Assembly: GCF_900114255.1 (NCBI RefSeq)
Contig: NZ_FOSL01000010.1
Coordinates: 121,734 to 185,733, forward strand
Length of the DNA: 64,000 bases
Reading direction: 5' to 3'
Source: Neomesorhizobium albiziae
GTDB lineage: Bacteria; Pseudomonadota; Alphaproteobacteria; Rhizobiales; Rhizobiaceae
The stretch's first letter is position 1. The number at the start of each line of letters is the position of its first letter. Below, piece after piece: positions 62,754 to 64,000 of the stretch. Below the pieces are notes generated by a model. That model was not told the origin of the DNA. It saw only the letters and a list, made by a program, of their open reading frames with translations, and made no database searches. The position numbers and the translations under genes were made by a program.

Positions 62754-63304
62754 GCTTGCACCCGCTTCTTTTGAGCGACGACAACAGCCTGCACCACGCG
62801 GTTTTTTTCGCGATCCAGGAGGGGCAGCCCGCTAAGAAACGCCTTCAAAAGATGCAGGCAGCGTTCCGACTGCGAAACCCACGGGTCGAGCCTGTGCGCC
62901 GCCGTTGCGCGGCAGTAAGCGCGCCATGTTTCCCGCAGGTGTACGCGATCCAGCGCCCCGCCGGCTGTGACCGGCATCAGAGGGGCGGAAGCGATCAACA
63001 CCTTTTCGACGATGCCGTCGAGCCGATCGCCGCCCTGCCCTTCCACAGTCAAGACGAGGTTTGCGAGCCTGCGCGCCTCCTCGGAATGTTCGACGATCTC
63101 TGTCGCGGTGAAACCCTCGCCGACGAGCGCGTCGGTCGTGACGCTGCCGTCGCGATACAAGATTTCGCGCATCGTCTCGGCCATTTCGATCGCCCGCTTG
63201 TTGGGAAAGATTGGTGGCCCATACGGCGCGTCAGCGCGGGCTTGCGTCGACGGGCGGCGTGCGAAATTTGAACTGCGGGCGTGGGGGTGCGCAGCGGCGT
63301 TCAT
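62750..63304 (-). CDS. Hypothetical phage protein
   Basis: 184 residues. An N-terminal disordered part rich in Ala, His and Arg is followed by a mainly helical segment: FPNKRAIEMAETMREILY, DGSVTTDALVGEGFTATEIVEHS, which resembles a helix-turn-helix arrangement, and a C-terminal helical part with RAYCRATAAHRLDPW. A DNA-binding role is possible. It overlaps the HD gene by four bases. Not recognised as a named family. Confidence 0.6.
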   Translation of the reverse strand: MNAAAHPHARSSNFARRPSTQARADAPYGPPIFPNKRAIEMAETMREILYRDGSVTTDALVGEGFTATEIVEHSEEARRLANLVLTVEGQGGDRLDGIVEKVLIASAPLMPVTAGGALDRVHLRETWRAYCRATAAHRLDPWVSQSERCLHLLKAFLSGLPLLDREKNRVVQAVVVAQKKRVQA

Positions 63305-63339
63305 CTTGGGTGTGACCTCTCCGTTAAGGCGTGGCGTTT

Positions 63340-63678
63340 TTAGTGAAATTCAGCGAACGCGCGCGCCATGCCGACGTCGTCGCCAAAGAGGACAAACGCC
63401 GCGAGTACGGCGGTCAGGAACAAAATCAGGACGGCGAATTCGAGAGCGTCGACCGCATTGTGCCGCCTGATTTCCATCAGGCGCCGATCGGTTCTCGCCT
63501 CAAACGACTCGATGTCAGGAATGAAAAGCTTGCGGCGGGATGTGAGTGCGGCGTCGTCTTGCCGCTCGCCCCGGCACCGCTCGGAGCGCATCAAGGCAAT
63601 CCGCTCAAGGGCGAATTGCGACAAGCCGGCGCCACCCTCAGGGGTCGATGCCGGCTCGATAACAACGTGTGATGACAT
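63340..63678 (-). CDS. Small membrane-anchored protein, first gene of the leftward element operon
   Basis: 112 residues from ATG 63678 with AAGGGCGGG upstream. A soluble N-terminal part of about 75 residues with many Arg and Glu precedes one C-terminal membrane helix (ALEFAVLILFLTAVLAAFVL) and a short tail. The start at 63744 offered by the longer frame is ruled out because it lies within the promoter-operator. As the first early gene under repressor control, it may be a superinfection or regulatory factor; function unknown. Confidence 0.65.
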   Translation of the reverse strand: MSSHVVIEPASTPEGGAGLSQFALERIALMRSERCRGERQDDAALTSRRKLFIPDIESFEARTDRRLMEIRRHNAVDALEFAVLILFLTAVLAAFVLFGDDVGMARAFAEFH

Positions 63679-63714
63679 TTGCCCGCCCTTCCATTGGCAC
63701 TCCAATGGGACGGG

Positions 63715-63776
63715 ATGAAAGAACGGAAATTTCCGTGCTGTCAACTAGCTCAGCGGAAATATCCGTATGTTTCCGT
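63715..63776 (-). promoter_or_regulatory. Leftward element promoter with repressor operators
   Basis: On the minus strand, -35 TTGACA (63739-63744) and -10 TTTCAT (63715-63720) are 18 nt apart, with a leader of about 30 nt before the ATG at 63678. Operator 1 is the perfect 14-bp palindrome ACGGAAATTTCCGT (63723-63736), lying between -35 and -10. Operator 2 is GCGGAAATATCCGT (63753-63766), one core mismatch and centred exactly 30 bp away, just upstream of -35. A further half-site TTTCCGT is at 63770-63776. This is the arrangement of a CI-type repressed early promoter. Confidence 0.72.
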
Positions 63777-63784
63777 GTGTAACC

Positions 63785-64000
63785 CTACAGCCCGAATAGC
63801 TCGTTAACCGGCACTATTCGATGCATTTCAATAACTTGACGACGGTCAAAAGAAATTTCACCGGACGGATTGTGCTGACGGACGACAATCTGGTCGTCCC
63901 GTATGGATACCAATTCCTTAACCCAGGATTCGACGCTGCCCGATTCGTCGAACTTGATTTGAATGACGATGTCGTCGCCCGGCCGCGGTGGGCGATGGGG
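63785..64000 (-). CDS. S24-peptidase (CI/LexA-like) phage repressor, C-terminal part (5' end outside window)
   Basis: 71 residues to the TAG at 63785, the frame staying open to the window edge. The pattern RPPRPGDDIVIQ, then WVKELV, IVVRQHNPSGEISFDR, VIEMHRIVPVNELFGL matches the C-terminal half of alphaproteobacterial phage repressors with an XRE helix-turn-helix and an S24 self-cleaving domain. The catalytic Ser would lie outside the window; the Lys is likely the one in WVKEL. It is a good candidate for the protein that binds the operators just downstream. Not covered by a start codon in this window. Confidence 0.8.
   Translation of the reverse strand, partial: PHRPPRPGDDIVIQIKFDESGSVESWVKELVSIRDDQIVVRQHNPSGEISFDRRQVIEMHRIVPVNELFGL

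Overview
The window is GC-rich alphaproteobacterial chromosome, most likely from the Rhizobiales and close to Mesorhizobium. This rests on gene content (ActR/ActS redox pair, DUF982 paralogues, DUF934/DUF2849-containing cys operon, a short second FtsZ, the glnD-murJ-trpS-usp-nfu block) and on many copies of rhizobial-type intergenic palindromic repeats. It is inference from content; no rRNA or tRNA gene was recognised.

Layout. 1-9500: the 3' end of a short-tailed ftsZ, an orphan Bug-type solute receptor, rsmI-yraN, a metal-dependent cyclase, a VOC protein, acylphosphatase and cytochrome P450, an FMN reductase, an orphan DUF2793 protein and an alpha/beta hydrolase. 9897-20893: gyrB with hicAB fused to its stop codon, an AI-2E-type exporter with a long soluble tail, a membrane class III cyclase, a PaaK-like CoA ligase, and a saccharopine-dehydrogenase-like gene divergent from an Lrp regulator. 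20972-30075: two DUF982 genes, the assimilatory sulfate operon cysG-DUF2849-cysI-cysH-DUF934, a host-attachment protein, an FHA-fused cyclase and a DMT exporter. 30118-41751: rsm22, an Hsp70 relative, pcm, and rightward glnD-murJ-acyltransferase-trpS-usp-nfu. 41850-57249: L,D-transpeptidase, hmrR/cueR, mmcB, the leftward run ynjB-ynjC-ynjD-hrpB-actS-actR, a CPA2 antiporter, an SDR and a class A penicillin-binding protein.

57369-64000 is one end of a prophage or phage-derived integrative element. A tyrosine recombinase lies just upstream of the penicillin-binding protein gene. It is the last gene of a tightly overlapping leftward operon that includes an HTH protein, an HNH nuclease, SSB, a DUF2829/Tad2-like small protein, a zinc-ribbon protein, a full-length DNA polymerase sliding clamp and an HD phosphohydrolase. 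The operon begins at a promoter with a consensus -35 box and two near-identical operators, one between -35 and -10 and one just upstream. The C-terminus of an S24 (CI-like) repressor follows and runs off the window.

The best regulatory leads are: a full match to the Irr iron-control element before nfu; an inverted repeat TTCTAC-N7-GTAGAA found both before the orphan Bug receptor and beside the cys operon; and the phage operators. Among oddities, hrpB carries about 42 in-frame codons made of a palindromic repeat, and hicA starts inside the gyrB stop codon.
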